From Flavobacterium glycines (lineage in GTDB: Bacteria > Bacteroidota > Bacteroidia > Flavobacteriales > Flavobacteriaceae): a stretch of DNA of 64,000 nt. This document shows, piece by piece, positions 37,226 to 46,075 of the stretch. A program made the translations under genes and the position numbers. The notes below the pieces were generated by a model. It ran no database searches. It was not told the DNA's origin and saw nothing but the letters and a program-made list of their open reading frames with translations. Within the stretch, counting starts at the first letter, position 1; each line of letters begins with the position of its first letter. Location: NCBI RefSeq assembly GCF_900100165.1, contig NZ_FNEO01000004.1:163086-227085 (forward strand), given 5' to 3'.

Positions 37226-38512
37226 TTATTGCAAAAAATCCAAAGTACGCTCTAAAGCCATACCTCGAGAACCTTTTATCAAAATTGTATTGTTTTCGAA
37301 ATTCACATCTTTTAAACCAACTGAAAAAGAATCGAAGCTTTCGTAGAAATGGAAATTGTCTTTTGGAATCTGGCACTCATAAAAAGCTTTTCCCACAAAA
37401 TAACATTGAACATTAGCTTCATTTATCAACGAATTCACCAGAGCTTCATGTTCTTTATGGCTTTCGTCTCCTAACTCAAACATATCTCCTAAAATCATTA
37501 TTTTATTTGATTTTTCAAGCTGTAAAAAATTAGCAATAGCAACCGCCATACTACTTGGATTTGCATTATAAGCATCCAAAATAATTTCGTTACTTCCTTT
37601 AGTCAACAACTGAGACCTATTATTTTCCGGAATATAACTTTCTAAAGCTGCTTTTATAGCCTCATTATCCACCTCAAAAAACTTTCCAATCGTTAAAGCT
37701 GCATTTACATTATTTGCATTGTACAAACCAATTAAATGTGTTTTTATTTGAAGCGAATCAAATCGTACTTCCACAAAAGGATTTGCTTTGATATCTGCAA
37801 TCACAACATCAGCATTTTCTCTATTTACACCAAAAGAATAATGTTTTAAAATTTTAGATTTCTCAAGCTGAATAGCGTCTTCAAGATTAATAAAAGCTAA
37901 TTTATCATTTTTAGCAAGATATTGATACATCTCACTTTTTCCCTTTATTACACCTTCAACCCCACCAAAACCTTCTAAATGTGCTTTACCAAAATTAGTT
38001 ATATAACCATAATCGGGCTGAGCAATTTCACACAAAAATTCGATCTCCTTCTGATGATTAGCACCCATTTCTACAATTCCAATTTCAGTTTCCTTATTAA
38101 AAGACAATAAGGTCAACGGAACACCTATATGATTATTTAAGTTTCCAACAGTAGCTTTGGTTTTAAACTTTTTAGCCAAAACCACATTAATCAATTCTTT
38201 TGTAGTTGTTTTACCGTTACTACCGGTCAAAGCAATTATAGGTAATTTTAAATAGTTTCGATGAAACTTAGCCAATTCCTGTAAGGTCACTAAACTATCA
38301 TCTACTAAAACAGTTCGATCATCAATATAATAATCTTTATTATCAATGATAACTGAAGAAGCTCCTTTTTCAAGGGCTTCATGTGCAAAAGTATTAGCAT
38401 CAAAACGATCTCCTTTGATCGCAACAAACATTGAATTTTTCTCGATTTTACGGGTATCAATAGATACTCCCGATGATTTTAAAAACAAATTATGAATGTA
38501 ACCGATATCCAT
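37226..38512 (-). CDS. murF: UDP-N-acetylmuramoyl-tripeptide-D-alanyl-D-alanine ligase
   Basis: 428 residues from the ATG before DIGYIHNLFLKSSG; a 12-residue upstream extension is unlikely. The N-terminal domain carries SIDTRKIEKNSMFVAIKG, the central P-loop is LTGSNGKTTTKE, and LDAYNANPSSM marks the C-terminal domain, all diagnostic for MurF. It adds D-Ala-D-Ala to the UDP-MurNAc-tripeptide in the cytoplasm. It lies directly downstream of gldJ, a gene order I recall from Flavobacterium species. Confidence 0.96.
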   Translation of the reverse strand: MDIGYIHNLFLKSSGVSIDTRKIEKNSMFVAIKGDRFDANTFAHEALEKGASSVIIDNKDYYIDDRTVLVDDSLVTLQELAKFHRNYLKLPIIALTGSNGKTTTKELINVVLAKKFKTKATVGNLNNHIGVPLTLLSFNKETEIGIVEMGANHQKEIEFLCEIAQPDYGYITNFGKAHLEGFGGVEGVIKGKSEMYQYLAKNDKLAFINLEDAIQLEKSKILKHYSFGVNRENADVVIADIKANPFVEVRFDSLQIKTHLIGLYNANNVNAALTIGKFFEVDNEAIKAALESYIPENNRSQLLTKGSNEIILDAYNANPSSMAVAIANFLQLEKSNKIMILGDMFELGDESHKEHEALVNSLINEANVQCYFVGKAFYECQIPKDNFHFYESFDSFSVGLKDVNFENNTILIKGSRGMALERTLDFLQ

Positions 38513-38576
38513 ATAAAAATGATTAAAAAAAACAAAAGCCCCAATCAAAGGGCTTTTATCTAGTATGTTTTCGAAA

Positions 38577-40241
38577 TTAATTTCTTGGTGATTTTCTTTT
38601 ATCTGATTTAGAACCTACTCTTGACATTGCACATCTAAATCCAATATAATCTGTTGCCATATCCTGAGGAAAGTATCTTCTTTGTGCAGGATCTAACCAA
38701 TACGCTCTATCTCTCCAAGATCCACCTTTATAAACTCTAATTTTATCATTAATCAAAGTAGTTCTTTTACTAGATCTGTCGTATTTTCTAACCATATTCC
38801 CTAAGCTATCCGTTGTTACATTGTGCTTAGGAGAATTGTACATTTTCTCAATTTCCTTTTCTTTAGAATTATCAGACTCAGAAGAACCAAAATTATAATA
38901 CTTAGAAGACTGTTTATCTCCGTCTCGGTAATTAATATTATTACTCTTGTCAAAATTTTGTCTTAAGTAGGTCTCTTTTTCATCAACCGGAACCTGAGCA
39001 ATTTGACCTGGGAAACTTCTGGCAATGATTTTACCGTTGCTCAAGGTATCATATTTCATGTTATCCTTGGTAATCATTTCTAACTTACCATCTTTTCCTA
39101 TGCTATTTTTATAATAGACGTTACCTCTGAAATAGTTAAAATCATTCATTTCATTATCAACGATAGGTCTATAAACATCCGCAACCCATTCTGCAACATT
39201 ACCTGCCATATCATACAATCCAAAATCATTTGCAGCATATGACTTAACCGCATTGGTAATATCAGCACCGTCATCAGACCAACCTGCTATACCTCCGTAA
39301 TCTCCGTTACCTTGTTTAAAGTTAGCTAACTGATCTCCTTTAGTTTGTCTTTTTCCTGAACGTGTATACTCACCAGACCAAGGATATTTCTTTTGACCTT
39401 TATAAATATTATATTCTCTTTGCCCTACATCAGCTGCGGCAGCATATTCCCATTCTGCTTCTGTTGGAAGCCTATATTCCGGCATAATGATTCCTGATGA
39501 ACGTTGAGCATATACATTTTTTTGTTCTGAAGTACTTCCGTCTTTAGCTTTTACAGCTCTTCCTTTTCCTCTTTTCAAAACGATTTCATCACTTCCTCCT
39601 CTAGAAGTTGAAGGAGACATTAAATAAGCTTCGGTATTAAAAGCGTTCTCAGCATTTACATCATCTGTTTTCGCATTCTTTTTCAAATAACCATTACGTT
39701 CTAAAACAGCCTCATTAACACGATCTGTTCTCCATTTTGCAAAATCAACTGCCTGAATCCAATTAACACCTACTACCGGATATTCAGCATAAGCAGGGTG
39801 TCTTAAATAATTATTAGTCATAGTTTCATTATACCCTAACCTGTTTCTCCAAACAAGAGTATCAGGCACAGCACCATCATAAACTTCCTTATATTCATCA
39901 GGTGGAAAAACCAACTTTACCCAATCCAAATATTCTAAATACATAAAATTGGTAACCTCAGTTTCATCCATATAAAAAGATTGAACGTGCTGTTGAGTAG
40001 GGGTATTATTCCAATCATGCATAACATCATCCTGTACTTTACCCATGGTAAAAGTTCCTCCTTCTACAAAAACCAAACCCGGACCTGCTTCCTGCTTTTT
40101 AGCCGCTGTCTTATTGTCCACATTCCATCCTGTAGCTCTTGAAGAGCCTTTAGAACTGGATTTTTTACTACAACTGGCAAATCCTAAAACAACAATTAGT
40201 GATAAAACTAATCGAAAAAATGTAATTTTATTTACTTTCAT
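38577..40241 (-). CDS. gldJ: Gliding motility lipoprotein GldJ
   Basis: 554 residues from the ATG before KVNKITFFRLVL (a Met three codons earlier is possible). Lipobox FASC, then a Ser/Lys-rich linker and a formylglycine-generating-enzyme-like domain: FVEGGTFTMGKVQDD, DETEVTNFMYLEYLDWV, RLPTEAEWEYAA, DMAGNVAEWVADVY and YKGGSWRDRAYWLDPAQRR. GldJ is a core component of Bacteroidota gliding motility and stabilises GldK of the type IX secretion apparatus. It lies just upstream of murF. Its divergent neighbour is porV, where porU would be expected. Confidence 0.95.
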   Translation of the reverse strand: MKVNKITFFRLVLSLIVVLGFASCSKKSSSKGSSRATGWNVDNKTAAKKQEAGPGLVFVEGGTFTMGKVQDDVMHDWNNTPTQQHVQSFYMDETEVTNFMYLEYLDWVKLVFPPDEYKEVYDGAVPDTLVWRNRLGYNETMTNNYLRHPAYAEYPVVGVNWIQAVDFAKWRTDRVNEAVLERNGYLKKNAKTDDVNAENAFNTEAYLMSPSTSRGGSDEIVLKRGKGRAVKAKDGSTSEQKNVYAQRSSGIIMPEYRLPTEAEWEYAAAADVGQREYNIYKGQKKYPWSGEYTRSGKRQTKGDQLANFKQGNGDYGGIAGWSDDGADITNAVKSYAANDFGLYDMAGNVAEWVADVYRPIVDNEMNDFNYFRGNVYYKNSIGKDGKLEMITKDNMKYDTLSNGKIIARSFPGQIAQVPVDEKETYLRQNFDKSNNINYRDGDKQSSKYYNFGSSESDNSKEKEIEKMYNSPKHNVTTDSLGNMVRKYDRSSKRTTLINDKIRVYKGGSWRDRAYWLDPAQRRYFPQDMATDYIGFRCAMSRVGSKSDKRKSPRN

Positions 40242-40660
40242 ACTCTTCATAAGGTAATATTATGGGGCGCAATATAATCATTAACGATAAACTCTCAACA
40301 CTTATGTCAACAATTACAAACTATTACTATAATCAAATTTAACGCAAATTTATACTTTTTATTATTTATTAGCACACTTAACGCTTTTTTTTTAGCCTTT
40401 TAAGTTTTTTATTAAATATCTCCTTACTATCCAATACATAAAGACATTTATTGATCCGTTTTTTATACAAAAATGCAGCAACAAAATCTTATTTAGCACA
40501 ATATTAATAAGAATTAATAGTTATATTTAGTCACAATGAATTAGACGTCAAAAAAACAAAAAAACAAAAACGACACATTTCCCTTCATAAAGCATTAAAG
40601 AGAAAACTTGCAACTTTTTAATAAAACAGTATATTTGTTGAATCAATTTTCCACTAACCA
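40242..40660. other. 419-nt gene-free region between gldJ and porV
   Basis: Very AT-rich. Two TAAATTTG elements on the minus strand (40334-40341, 40345-40352) could start gldJ transcription, and a good porV promoter lies at 40607-40637. No ORF resembling any part of porU was found. Confidence 0.6.
40607..40637 (+). promoter_or_regulatory. Promoter of porV
   Basis: CTTG at 40607-40610, 19-nt spacer, TATATTTG at 40630-40637: a near-perfect Bacteroidota promoter 23 nt upstream of the porV ATG. Confidence 0.75.
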
Positions 40661-41857
40661 ATGAAAAAAACAATACTTTCAACCCTTTCTTTGTTTTCCA
40701 TTTTGCTTATTCAGGCACAACAACAAAGACCTATAACTACAGCAGTTCCATTTCTGACTGTTAGTGCAGATGCCCGGTCCGCAGGTATGGCCGACATTGG
40801 TGTCGCCACCTCTGCTGATGCATTTTCTCAGCAATGGAATCCGGCCAAATATGCTTTTGCAACAGACAAACAAGGACTTAGCGCCAGTTACACCCCCTAT
40901 TTAACAGGCTTAGCGAATGATATTTCATTAGGCCAGGCTACTTATTACAACAAAATTTCAGACAGAAGTGCCTTTGCCGGAAGCATTCGTTATTTTGGTT
41001 TTGGAGAAATTGAATTAAGACAGGACGCATCAGACCCTAACCCTCCTATTGTTTCTCCAAATGAATTTGCATTAGATGGTTCGTACTCACTTAAATTAAG
41101 TGAAAAATTCTCTATGGCAGTTGGCGCAAGATACATTCATTCTAATTTAAAAGTTGCAGTCAACAACAACGACGCTACAGCTGCAAGTTCATTTGCAATT
41201 GATGTAGCAGGCTTTTATCAATCAGAAGAAATTGCATATAAAAACTTTAACGGCAGATGGAGAGCCGGTTTTAACATGCAAAATTTGGGCCCTAAACTAA
41301 GTTATGATAACGACGAAATAAGCGCAAACTTCCTTCCCGCCAATTTAAAACTAGGAACAGGATTTGACTTCATCCTGGACGATTATAACAAACTAGGAGT
41401 CAACCTTGAACTAAACAAACTTCTTGTACCTACGCCTAAAGTAGAAAACAACAATGGTGTTTATTCAGGCAAAGATATGAATGGAGACGGTGTGGTTGAT
41501 GCAACCGACTTCAACTTATCTAATGAAGATTACAGAAAAACAGGCTGGGTTTCCGGAATTTTCAAATCATTAGGAGACGCCCCTGACGGATTCAAAGAAG
41601 AACTCAAAGAAGTAATGTACTCTTTAGGAGCTGAATATTCTTATCAGGATGCTTTCTCAATGCGTTTAGGTTACCACCATGAGAATATTAGTAAAAGCGG
41701 ATTAAGATACTTTTCTCTTGGAGCCGGCTTCAAATACACTTCTGTAAAAGTAGATGTATCTTACTTATTCTCGGCCTCAAAAATACCAAACCCTTTAGAA
41801 AACACCTTACGTTTTTCACTAACATTTAATTTTGGTGACAAATACGAACAATATTAA
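40661..41857 (+). CDS. porV: Type IX secretion system outer-membrane protein PorV (LptO)
   Basis: 398 residues: signal peptide (LSTLSLFSILLIQAQ), then the PorV opening PFLTVSADARSAGMADIGVATSADAFSQQWNPAKYAF, and a FadL-like 14-strand barrel ending in LRFSLTFNFGDKYEQY. A DMNGDGVVDATDF loop near residue 270 looks like a calcium site. PorV accepts cargo from the Sov translocon and hands it to the PorU sortase/attachment complex. The partner porU is not adjacent here. It has its own promoter and is followed by a strong terminator. Confidence 0.95.
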   Translation: MKKTILSTLSLFSILLIQAQQQRPITTAVPFLTVSADARSAGMADIGVATSADAFSQQWNPAKYAFATDKQGLSASYTPYLTGLANDISLGQATYYNKISDRSAFAGSIRYFGFGEIELRQDASDPNPPIVSPNEFALDGSYSLKLSEKFSMAVGARYIHSNLKVAVNNNDATAASSFAIDVAGFYQSEEIAYKNFNGRWRAGFNMQNLGPKLSYDNDEISANFLPANLKLGTGFDFILDDYNKLGVNLELNKLLVPTPKVENNNGVYSGKDMNGDGVVDATDFNLSNEDYRKTGWVSGIFKSLGDAPDGFKEELKEVMYSLGAEYSYQDAFSMRLGYHHENISKSGLRYFSLGAGFKYTSVKVDVSYLFSASKIPNPLENTLRFSLTFNFGDKYEQY

Positions 41858-41878
41858 TTTCAAAAACAAGACAATATA

Positions 41879-41918
41879 AAATCCAAATTTCCAACTAACG
41901 AAATTTGGATTTTTTTTA
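41879..41918 (+). terminator. Terminator after porV
   Basis: 13-bp perfect stem (41879-41891 with 41900-41912) followed by T8, just before cdd. Confidence 0.9.
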
Positions 41919-41930
41919 CTCTAAAATAAA

Positions 41931-42413
41931 ATGGAAGAAATCATTATCTCTAACAGATTCTTCACCTTTAATAACATCGAAGAATTACCCAACAACATCC
42001 AAAACCTATTCAACCAAGCTTCTGCAGCACAAAAAAACGCCTACGCACCTTATTCAAAATTTAGAGTTGGCGCAGCAATCGAATTGGATAACGGCGAAAT
42101 TATTTTAGGTACAAATCAGGAAAATGCCGCCTATCCTTCCGGATTATGCGCTGAAAGAGTCGCTCTATATCAGGCTACTTCTAATTTCCCAAATGCAAAA
42201 ATCCTTTCAATTGTCATTACCGCTTCACCAGAAGAAACAGGAATCTCTGTCCCAATTACACCATGCGGTTCCTGCAGACAATCTATAGCTGAATACGAAA
42301 CAAAACAAGACAGTCCGATAGCGATTTATTTCATGGGAGAAAAGGAAAAGATATACAAATCTGAATCTTTAAAAAACCTGCTCCCTTTATTATTTAACAA
42401 AAAACTGCTCTAA
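41931..42413 (+). CDS. cdd: Cytidine deaminase
   Basis: 160 residues. The homotetrameric-type zinc motifs are intact: NAAYPSGLCAERVAL with the catalytic Glu after Cys-Ala, and PCGSCRQSIAEY supplying two further Cys ligands. FRVGAAIELDNGEI is the substrate-binding N-terminal strand. It deaminates cytidine and deoxycytidine to the uridine forms in pyrimidine salvage. It starts 13 nt after the porV terminator, so it may depend on read-through or an unrecognised promoter. Confidence 0.95.
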   Translation: MEEIIISNRFFTFNNIEELPNNIQNLFNQASAAQKNAYAPYSKFRVGAAIELDNGEIILGTNQENAAYPSGLCAERVALYQATSNFPNAKILSIVITASPEETGISVPITPCGSCRQSIAEYETKQDSPIAIYFMGEKEKIYKSESLKNLLPLLFNKKLL

Positions 42414-42461
42414 TAAAACTAAAAATTAGCTTTATAATTTTAGTACTTAGTCGGAATGTTC

Positions 42462-42469
42462 TATTTTTG
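42462..42469 (+). promoter_or_regulatory. Candidate promoter -7 element of pdhA
   Basis: TATTTTTG fits TAnnTTTG. A TTTA at 42439-42442 is spaced 19 nt before it. Confidence 0.55.
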
Positions 42470-42556
42470 CATTTCGCAAATTCGACCTAAAATGAAGAAT
42501 TTGCAAAAAATACTAATTTACAACACAATAAAAACTTTAGTAAAAGAACACTTGAG

Positions 42557-43555
42557 ATGAAAGAAGTTACAAAAGAAGTATATTTAAAGTGGTATGAAGA
42601 CATGCTACTTTGGAGAAAGTTTGAGGATAAACTAGCTGCGTTATACATCCAACAAAAAATTAGAGGTTTTCTTCATTTATATAATGGTCAGGAAGCTGTA
42701 CTTGCAGGAGCATTGCACGCAATGGATTTATCCAAAGACAAAATGATTACTGCTTACAGAAACCACGTTCAGCCAATTGGTATGGGTACAGACCCAAGAC
42801 GCGTTATGGCTGAGTTACTTGGAAAAGCAACTGGAACTTCTAAAGGAATGGGTGGATCTATGCACATCTTCTCAAAAGAGCACGGTTTTTATGGTGGTCA
42901 CGGGATTGTAGGAGCTCAAATTCCTGTAGGTGCCGGAATTGCTTTTGGAGACAAATACAACAATACAGGAGGAGTTACTATGACTTATTTTGGTGATGGT
43001 GCTGCTCGTCAGGGTTCTTTACACGAAGCTTTCAACATGGCTATGTTATGGAAATTACCAGTAGTATTTATTGTTGAAAACAATGGATATGCAATGGGAA
43101 CTTCTGTTGAAAGAACAGCTAACCATACTGATATTTGGAAATTAGGTTTAGGATACGAAATGCCTTGTGGACCTGTTGACGGAATGAATCCGGTAAAAGT
43201 TGCTGAAGCAATGCACGAAGCTATCGAAAGAGCACGTCGTGGTGACGGACCAACTTTCTTAGAAATGAAAACGTACCGTTACAGAGGACACTCTATGTCT
43301 GATGCTCAATTGTATCGTACTAAAGAAGAAGTTGAAGAATACAAAAAAATAGATCCAATTACTCAAGTTTTGGATATTATCAAAGAGAAAAACTACGCTA
43401 CAGAAGCTGAAATCGAAGCTATCGACGAAAGAGTGAAAAGTTTAGTTCAGGAATGTGTTGATTTTGCTGAATCTTCTCCATATCCGGAACTTGAACAATT
43501 ATATGACGTAGTTTACGCACAAGAAGATTATCCATTTACACCTCATAAACTATAA
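42557..43555 (+). CDS. pdhA: Pyruvate dehydrogenase E1 component, alpha subunit
   Basis: 332 residues. The thiamine-diphosphate motif runs from GDGAARQGSLHEAFNMA to NNGYAMGT, and the phosphorylation-loop-like YRYRGHSMSDAQLYRTKEEV is present. It decarboxylates pyruvate together with E1 beta, which is not encoded next to it; the downstream gene is E2. Spacing to pdhC is 7 nt, so they are co-transcribed. Branched-chain E1 alpha is an alternative, but the sequence and E2 neighbour favour pyruvate. Confidence 0.94.
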   Translation: MKEVTKEVYLKWYEDMLLWRKFEDKLAALYIQQKIRGFLHLYNGQEAVLAGALHAMDLSKDKMITAYRNHVQPIGMGTDPRRVMAELLGKATGTSKGMGGSMHIFSKEHGFYGGHGIVGAQIPVGAGIAFGDKYNNTGGVTMTYFGDGAARQGSLHEAFNMAMLWKLPVVFIVENNGYAMGTSVERTANHTDIWKLGLGYEMPCGPVDGMNPVKVAEAMHEAIERARRGDGPTFLEMKTYRYRGHSMSDAQLYRTKEEVEEYKKIDPITQVLDIIKEKNYATEAEIEAIDERVKSLVQECVDFAESSPYPELEQLYDVVYAQEDYPFTPHKL

Positions 43556-43562
43556 AAATATT

Positions 43563-45194
43563 ATGGCGATAAAAGTTACAATGCCTCGTTTGAGTGATAC
43601 CATGACGGAAGGAACGGTAGCAACTTGGCTTAAAAAAGTAGGAGACAAAATAAGCGAAGGAGATATCCTTGCGGAAATTGAAACTGACAAAGCAACGATG
43701 GAATTCGAATCCTTCAACGAAGGAACTCTTTTACACATTGGTATTGCTGAAGGAGAAACTGCTCCGGTAGATTCATTATTAGCAATCATAGGAAACGAAG
43801 GTGAAGATATTTCAGCTTTATTAGCTGGAGGTGCTGCGCCAGCAGCTGCCGCTCCTGCTGCAGTTGAAACTAAAAAAGAAGAAACAGCAGCTCCTGCTGC
43901 TCAACCAGCTGCTGCATTACCAGCTGGAGTTATCGTTGTTACAATGCCTCGTTTGAGCGACACAATGACTGAAGGAACTGTAGCTACCTGGTTGAAAAAA
44001 GTAGGTGACTCAGTTGCTGAAGGTGACATTCTTGCTGAAATCGAAACGGATAAAGCAACAATGGAATTTGAATCTTTCAACGAAGGAACCTTATTATATA
44101 TCGGAATTCAGGAAGGAAATACAGCTCCTGTTGATAGTTTATTAGCTATCATCGGACCTGCAGGAACTGACATCAGCGGAATCGCTGACGGTTTCGTTGC
44201 CGGTTCTGCTCCACAAGCTGCTGCTCCTGCTGCTGAAGAAACAAAAGCTGCTCCTGCTGCTGTAGCTGCCGCTCCGGTTGCTCAGGAAGCTCCTGCTGAC
44301 GGAGGAAGAATCATCGCTTCTCCATTGGCTAAAAAAATTGCTTCTGACAAAGGAATCCAATTAACTCAGGTAAAAGGATCTGGTGAAAACGGACGTATCG
44401 TAAAAAGCGATATCGAAAACTTTACTCCTGCTGCTGCCGCTCCACAAGCTGCTCCTGCTGCTAAAGCAGATGCTGCTGCACCAGCTGCAAAACCTTATGT
44501 TCCGGCAGGACAAATTGCTACTGAAGAAATCAAAAATTCGCAAATGCGTAAAATCATTGCGAAACGTTTATCAGAATCTTTATTCACTGCACCTCATTAC
44601 AACTTAGTAATCGAAGTATCTATGGATGAAGCTATGAAATCAAGAGCTACTATCAACACGGTTCCTGATACAAAAGTATCTTTCAATGATATGGTGATTA
44701 AAGCTTCAGCATTAGCTTTGAAAAAACACCCAAAAATCAACTCACAATGGTCTGCTGATGCAATAACAATTAACTACCATGTAAATATTGGTGTTGCTGT
44801 TGCTGTTGAAGACGGTTTAGTTGTTCCTGTATTACCTTTTACCGATGGTATGAGTTTATCTCAAATTGGTGCTAGTGTAAGAGATTTGGCTGGAAGAGCT
44901 AAAAGCAAAAAATTATTACCTTCAGAAATGGAAGGAAGTACTTTTACTATTTCTAACCTTGGAATGTTTGGTATCACTGAATTCAACTCTATCATTAACC
45001 AACCAAACTCAGCTATCCTTTCAGTAGGAGCAATCGTTGAGAAACCAGTAGTTAAAAATGGACAAATCGTTGTAGGAAACACTATGATGTTATCTCTTGC
45101 TTGTGACCACCGTACTATCGATGGAGCAACCGGAGCTCAGTTCTTACAAACATTAAAACAATACATTGAAAATCCAGTGACTATGCTTGCATAA
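43563..45194 (+). CDS. pdhC: Dihydrolipoamide acetyltransferase (E2) of the pyruvate dehydrogenase complex
   Basis: 543 residues: two lipoyl domains (lipoyl lysines K43 and K164, each in EIETDKATMEFESFNEGTLL), Ala-Pro linkers, an E1/E3-binding domain (about 262-298, ASPLAKKIASDKGI), another Ala/Pro linker, and the acetyltransferase core with catalytic His516 in ACDHRTIDGATGA. The two lipoyl domains are nearly identical, indicating an internal duplication. It follows pdhA and ends at a clear terminator. Pyruvate is the most likely substrate. Confidence 0.95.
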   Translation: MAIKVTMPRLSDTMTEGTVATWLKKVGDKISEGDILAEIETDKATMEFESFNEGTLLHIGIAEGETAPVDSLLAIIGNEGEDISALLAGGAAPAAAAPAAVETKKEETAAPAAQPAAALPAGVIVVTMPRLSDTMTEGTVATWLKKVGDSVAEGDILAEIETDKATMEFESFNEGTLLYIGIQEGNTAPVDSLLAIIGPAGTDISGIADGFVAGSAPQAAAPAAEETKAAPAAVAAAPVAQEAPADGGRIIASPLAKKIASDKGIQLTQVKGSGENGRIVKSDIENFTPAAAAPQAAPAAKADAAAPAAKPYVPAGQIATEEIKNSQMRKIIAKRLSESLFTAPHYNLVIEVSMDEAMKSRATINTVPDTKVSFNDMVIKASALALKKHPKINSQWSADAITINYHVNIGVAVAVEDGLVVPVLPFTDGMSLSQIGASVRDLAGRAKSKKLLPSEMEGSTFTISNLGMFGITEFNSIINQPNSAILSVGAIVEKPVVKNGQIVVGNTMMLSLACDHRTIDGATGAQFLQTLKQYIENPVTMLA

Positions 45195-45215
45195 TAACTT
45201 GGTTGTTTATAATAG

Positions 45216-45255
45216 AAATCCCGTTTTGAAAATCAGAACGGGATTTTTATTTTTA
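45216..45255 (+). terminator. Terminator after pdhC
   Basis: 10-bp stem (AAATCCCGTT / AACGGGATTT) followed by TTTATTTTT. Confidence 0.85.
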
Positions 45256-45256
45256 G

Positions 45257-45386
45257 GCATGTCCCCGCTTCCACTCCCGATAATTATCGGGACGTTACAG
45301 CGCGGTCGGGCTGTACGCTATATCTTTTATTCCTCTCTTTAAAAAACGAGATCCATAAAAGGATACCACTTCCATCCTTCATGCTA
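45257..45386. repeat. Structured, GC-richer intergenic repeat-like element
   Basis: A non-coding stretch that is clearly GC-richer than its surroundings in the first half. It contains an 18-nt perfect palindrome (45275-45292, TCCCGATAA/TTATCGGGA), a GCGGTCGGGCTGTACGC segment and a second imperfect hairpin (TATCTTTTAT ... ATAAAAGGATA). I recall similar stretches scattered in other Flavobacterium genomes, but only one copy is in this window. It may be a dispersed repeat or a structured RNA. Confidence 0.45.
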
Positions 45387-45406
45387 AAATTTCAAAGCGA
45401 AAAATT

Positions 45407-46048
45407 TTATATTTTTTTTACCAAACCTTTTAATTCATCTGGAACTTCGTTAAATGGCGTTTTGTAAATCATATTATTGTATAACGACAATTCTTCCCAA
45501 TCCTCCAATTTATAGTAATCCTTAATATTCTTACCTGAACGGTATAAAAACTCCATCGACAAACGCATTTCTATGGCTTCATAATCAAGTGCCGTGTTAT
45601 CTTCTAAATGCTTCACCTGATCGTAAGTAGCAACAATCCATTTAAAAGGAGTTCCATTTTCAAAATAATCCCAATGGGTTGCCTCATCTTCATAATAATG
45701 ATCTTTAAAAACCATTGCAGAAAAACCCCTAAACGAAGGCAGTTTTTTTTCATATTCACGTAATGAAATTTCTCCTTTAATTTTGTATTTTTTATTACGT
45801 ATTGCCCACAATATATCATCTACAAACAAGGGGCCTGCTAAAGGTTCTGCCTTTAAAAAATCTTCCTCCCTATAATCTTCTTCTTTTTGAACAATATAAT
45901 TGTAAGAGTAAATAATTAGGTGAAATGTAGTTGATAAATCATATTCTGAAAAATCACACATATTAATGACCTTTACAAAAGTATAACCGAGATTATGATT
46001 TAATGTAACTTGAATAACTGTTCCACTATTTAATGTTTCCTTTCCCAT
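45407..46048 (-). CDS. Hypothetical protein
   Basis: 213 residues, soluble, rich in aromatic and acidic residues (HWDYFENGTPFKWIVATYDQ, YYKLEDWEELSLYNN). No signal peptide or membrane helix. I do not recognise the family with confidence. The N-terminal beta-rich part (GTVIQVTLNHNLGYTFVKVI) is faintly like Imm26-type immunity proteins, which would imply a toxin partner, but no polymorphic toxin is next to it. It lies between the repeat-like element and a glycosyltransferase gene on the same strand, 27 nt downstream of the latter. Confidence 0.7.
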   Translation of the reverse strand: MGKETLNSGTVIQVTLNHNLGYTFVKVINMCDFSEYDLSTTFHLIIYSYNYIVQKEEDYREEDFLKAEPLAGPLFVDDILWAIRNKKYKIKGEISLREYEKKLPSFRGFSAMVFKDHYYEDEATHWDYFENGTPFKWIVATYDQVKHLEDNTALDYEAIEMRLSMEFLYRSGKNIKDYYKLEDWEELSLYNNMIYKTPFNEVPDELKGLVKKI

Positions 46049-46075
46049 AAATTACATTTATAAAATTTCAATCAA

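Noticed and set aside
43813..44510. Repetitive GCTGCTCCTGCT-type DNA as a possible repeat array
   Set aside because: It encodes the Ala-Pro linkers of the E2 protein and is in frame throughout.
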